Shown one piece after another: positions 5,619 to 6,655 of a stretch of DNA of 6,655 bases (position 1 is its first letter; the number at the start of each line of letters is the position of its first letter). A program made the translations under genes and the position numbers. Below the pieces are notes generated by a model. That model was not told where the DNA came from. It did no database searches and saw nothing but the letters and a program-made list of their open reading frames with translations. Origin of the DNA: Patescibacteria group bacterium (GTDB taxonomy: Bacteria; Patescibacteriota; Minisyncoccia; JAHISW01; Tagabacteraceae); assembly GCA_018817995.1 (NCBI GenBank), contig JAHISW010000028.1:1-6655 (forward strand). The letters are read 5' to 3'.

Positions 5619-6655
5619 TTACTTCTCCATCGCCCCTTCTGTGTATCTATTTGAAGGCGCCCACAACATCCAACTTGTCAGACCCGAATCGTAGGTTGCT
5701 TGTATTTGCGCCCGTACCTCCTTAATATCATAATTTCCCCCATAATCAAAATCCTGAAGCCACGGACGAAGTTTTAATTTGCTGTAAGATTGTTTTGAAT
5801 ACAAACCGGAAAAAACTTGCCCTGTCGTTGTTGATGTTTCATATATGGGTTCGGTGGTGAATGCTTTTACCGTAGTTGTTTCTGATTCCGCTCTTTCAAC
5901 TGCCCTTGTCATAGAAAATTTAACCACATCGTAGGGATAATTATTTGGGTTTGCCCAACCGTTGAAACCGCTCGGGTAATGCGACGGATAAACCATAGGC
6001 GCGATATAATCAAAATAAGGTAATGTTCTTTCTAAAACTTGCCCTATGTTCAAGTCGTCCGTATTTGTTGTGGTCATTCCAAAAAGATCTGCTGAAAGTT
6101 TTGGAACAGTATTAGTATGATATGTTTCCGAATTTTTTAGAGAGCTACTTAAATATTCAAAAAATTCTTCAAGTGCCTCAGCTTTCGCGCGTCCATTTGA
6201 ATAAGGGAAATAAATATCTTTCATTGGCCCATCGGACGGAAAACGAATATAATCAAAATTTAATTCATCAAAACCAACACCATAAGCTTCTTTGCTCAAT
6301 TCAATAATATAATCCCAAAAATCTCTCGCCCCCACATCAATGAAACTGATTTTTTTATAGTCTTTCCACACCGTTCCGTCGCTTGCTTTTTTTACTGCCA
6401 TCTCTGGATATGATTGAACATAAAGAGGATCTTGGAAAACCGTAATCCGCGCGATAACATAAATACCCTTGTCATGAAGTTTTTCTATGAATTCTTTTAT
6501 ATCAGGCGCCCTGCATTTATCAGAAACAAATTCTTTTAATTTTGGATTATCCGTTAGAAAACCTATTCCCCCGCTATAATCCTTCACGTCAATAATAATT
6601 GAATTTAACTCTGTTTCCTCAACAAGGTCTACAAGGTCTTGGCGAAAACTAGGAG
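5619..6655 (-). CDS. DUF4015-type putative glycosyl hydrolase, C-terminal part (5' end beyond window)
   Basis: The reading frame is open to the right edge: 22 further codons precede the GTG at 6587, and they encode family-like sequence (LVEETELNSIIIDVKDYSGG). That GTG is therefore internal, and 345 codons are at least partly visible. The protein matches the putative glycosyl hydrolase TIM-barrel family DUF4015 (PF13200). Motifs, in order: IIIDVKDYSGG, IARITVFQDP, the acidic block FDELNFDYIRFPSDG near 6272-6228, FDYIAPMVYPSHYP, LRPWLQDFDYGG, and the end block GLTSWMLWAPSNRYT. A Thr/Ser-rich stretch of roughly 30 residues (about 5880-5785) lies between the barrel strands before LRPWLQDF. Substrate and catalytic residues are not established, as far as I know. 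Any signal peptide or membrane anchor would be upstream of the window, so an exported location is only inferred. It probably shares a transcript with the CDF-like gene 40 bp downstream. Confidence 0.85.
   Translation of the reverse strand, partial: PSFRQDLVDLVEETELNSIIIDVKDYSGGIGFLTDNPKLKEFVSDKCRAPDIKEFIEKLHDKGIYVIARITVFQDPLYVQSYPEMAVKKASDGTVWKDYKKISFIDVGARDFWDYIIELSKEAYGVGFDELNFDYIRFPSDGPMKDIYFPYSNGRAKAEALEEFFEYLSSSLKNSETYHTNTVPKLSADLFGMTTTNTDDLNIGQVLERTLPYFDYIAPMVYPSHYPSGFNGWANPNNYPYDVVKFSMTRAVERAESETTTVKAFTTEPIYETSTTTGQVFSGLYSKQSYSKLKLRPWLQDFDYGGNYDIKEVRAQIQATYDSGLTSWMLWAPSNRYTEGAMEK

Noticed and set aside
6588..6655. GTG at 6587 as the real start of the hydrolase
   Set aside because: The frame stays open upstream and encodes conserved family sequence (IIIDVKD) spanning the GTG, so the true start is outside the window.
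1..6655. Search for CRISPR arrays, insertion sequences, tRNA or rRNA genes and long repeats
   Set aside because: None seen. The only notable inverted repeats are the terminator and the gap leader hairpin, and coding DNA fills nearly all the rest.
1..6655. Alternative genetic code (UGA as glycine, as in some CPR lineages)
   Set aside because: All genes read through at expected length with the standard code, and rpiB uses TGA as its stop in an ATGA overlap.

Overview
The window is AT-rich bacterial DNA in which every supported gene lies on the minus strand, so transcription runs from high to low coordinates. Packing is tight: gaps of 1-23 bp within the main run and one 4-bp ATGA overlap. Several proteins are streamlined: Obg without a C-terminal OCT domain, an IMPDH/GMP-reductase enzyme without CBS domains, and a CDF-type transporter without its cytoplasmic domain. 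A DUF4015-type putative glycosyl hydrolase with a Thr-rich insert is also present. Together these suggest a Patescibacteria (CPR) genome, perhaps of the Parcubacteria group. This assignment is an inference from protein style; the window contains no rRNA or other decisive marker. The standard genetic code fits all the genes.

Layout from the right end, in the direction of transcription. (1) 6655-5619: 3' part of a DUF4015-type glycosyl hydrolase, open at the window edge. (2) 5578-4994: a 194-residue CDF-like membrane protein with a TTG start behind a near-perfect Shine-Dalgarno sequence. (3) 4993-4855: the only sizeable intergenic region. It holds a rho-independent terminator, an extended -10 promoter overlapping that terminator, and a leader with a 10-bp hairpin. 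(4) 4854-1: a tight run of gap (GAPDH), rpiB, a guaB/guaC-type gene, obg, rlmN and the start of gatB, which runs off the left edge.

The second run looks like one operon. It joins central sugar-phosphate metabolism (GAPDH, RpiB), guanine-nucleotide metabolism (IMPDH/GMPR), a GTP-dependent ribosome assembly factor (Obg), 23S rRNA/tRNA methylation (RlmN) and tRNA-dependent amidation (GatB). Most of these are housekeeping genes. The points of interest are enzyme-level substitutions (RpiB base, IMPDH/GMPR flap, CDF metal site) and the compact regulatory region at 4855-4993. I see no mobile element, CRISPR array, tRNA, rRNA or convincing novel defence or biosynthetic system here.
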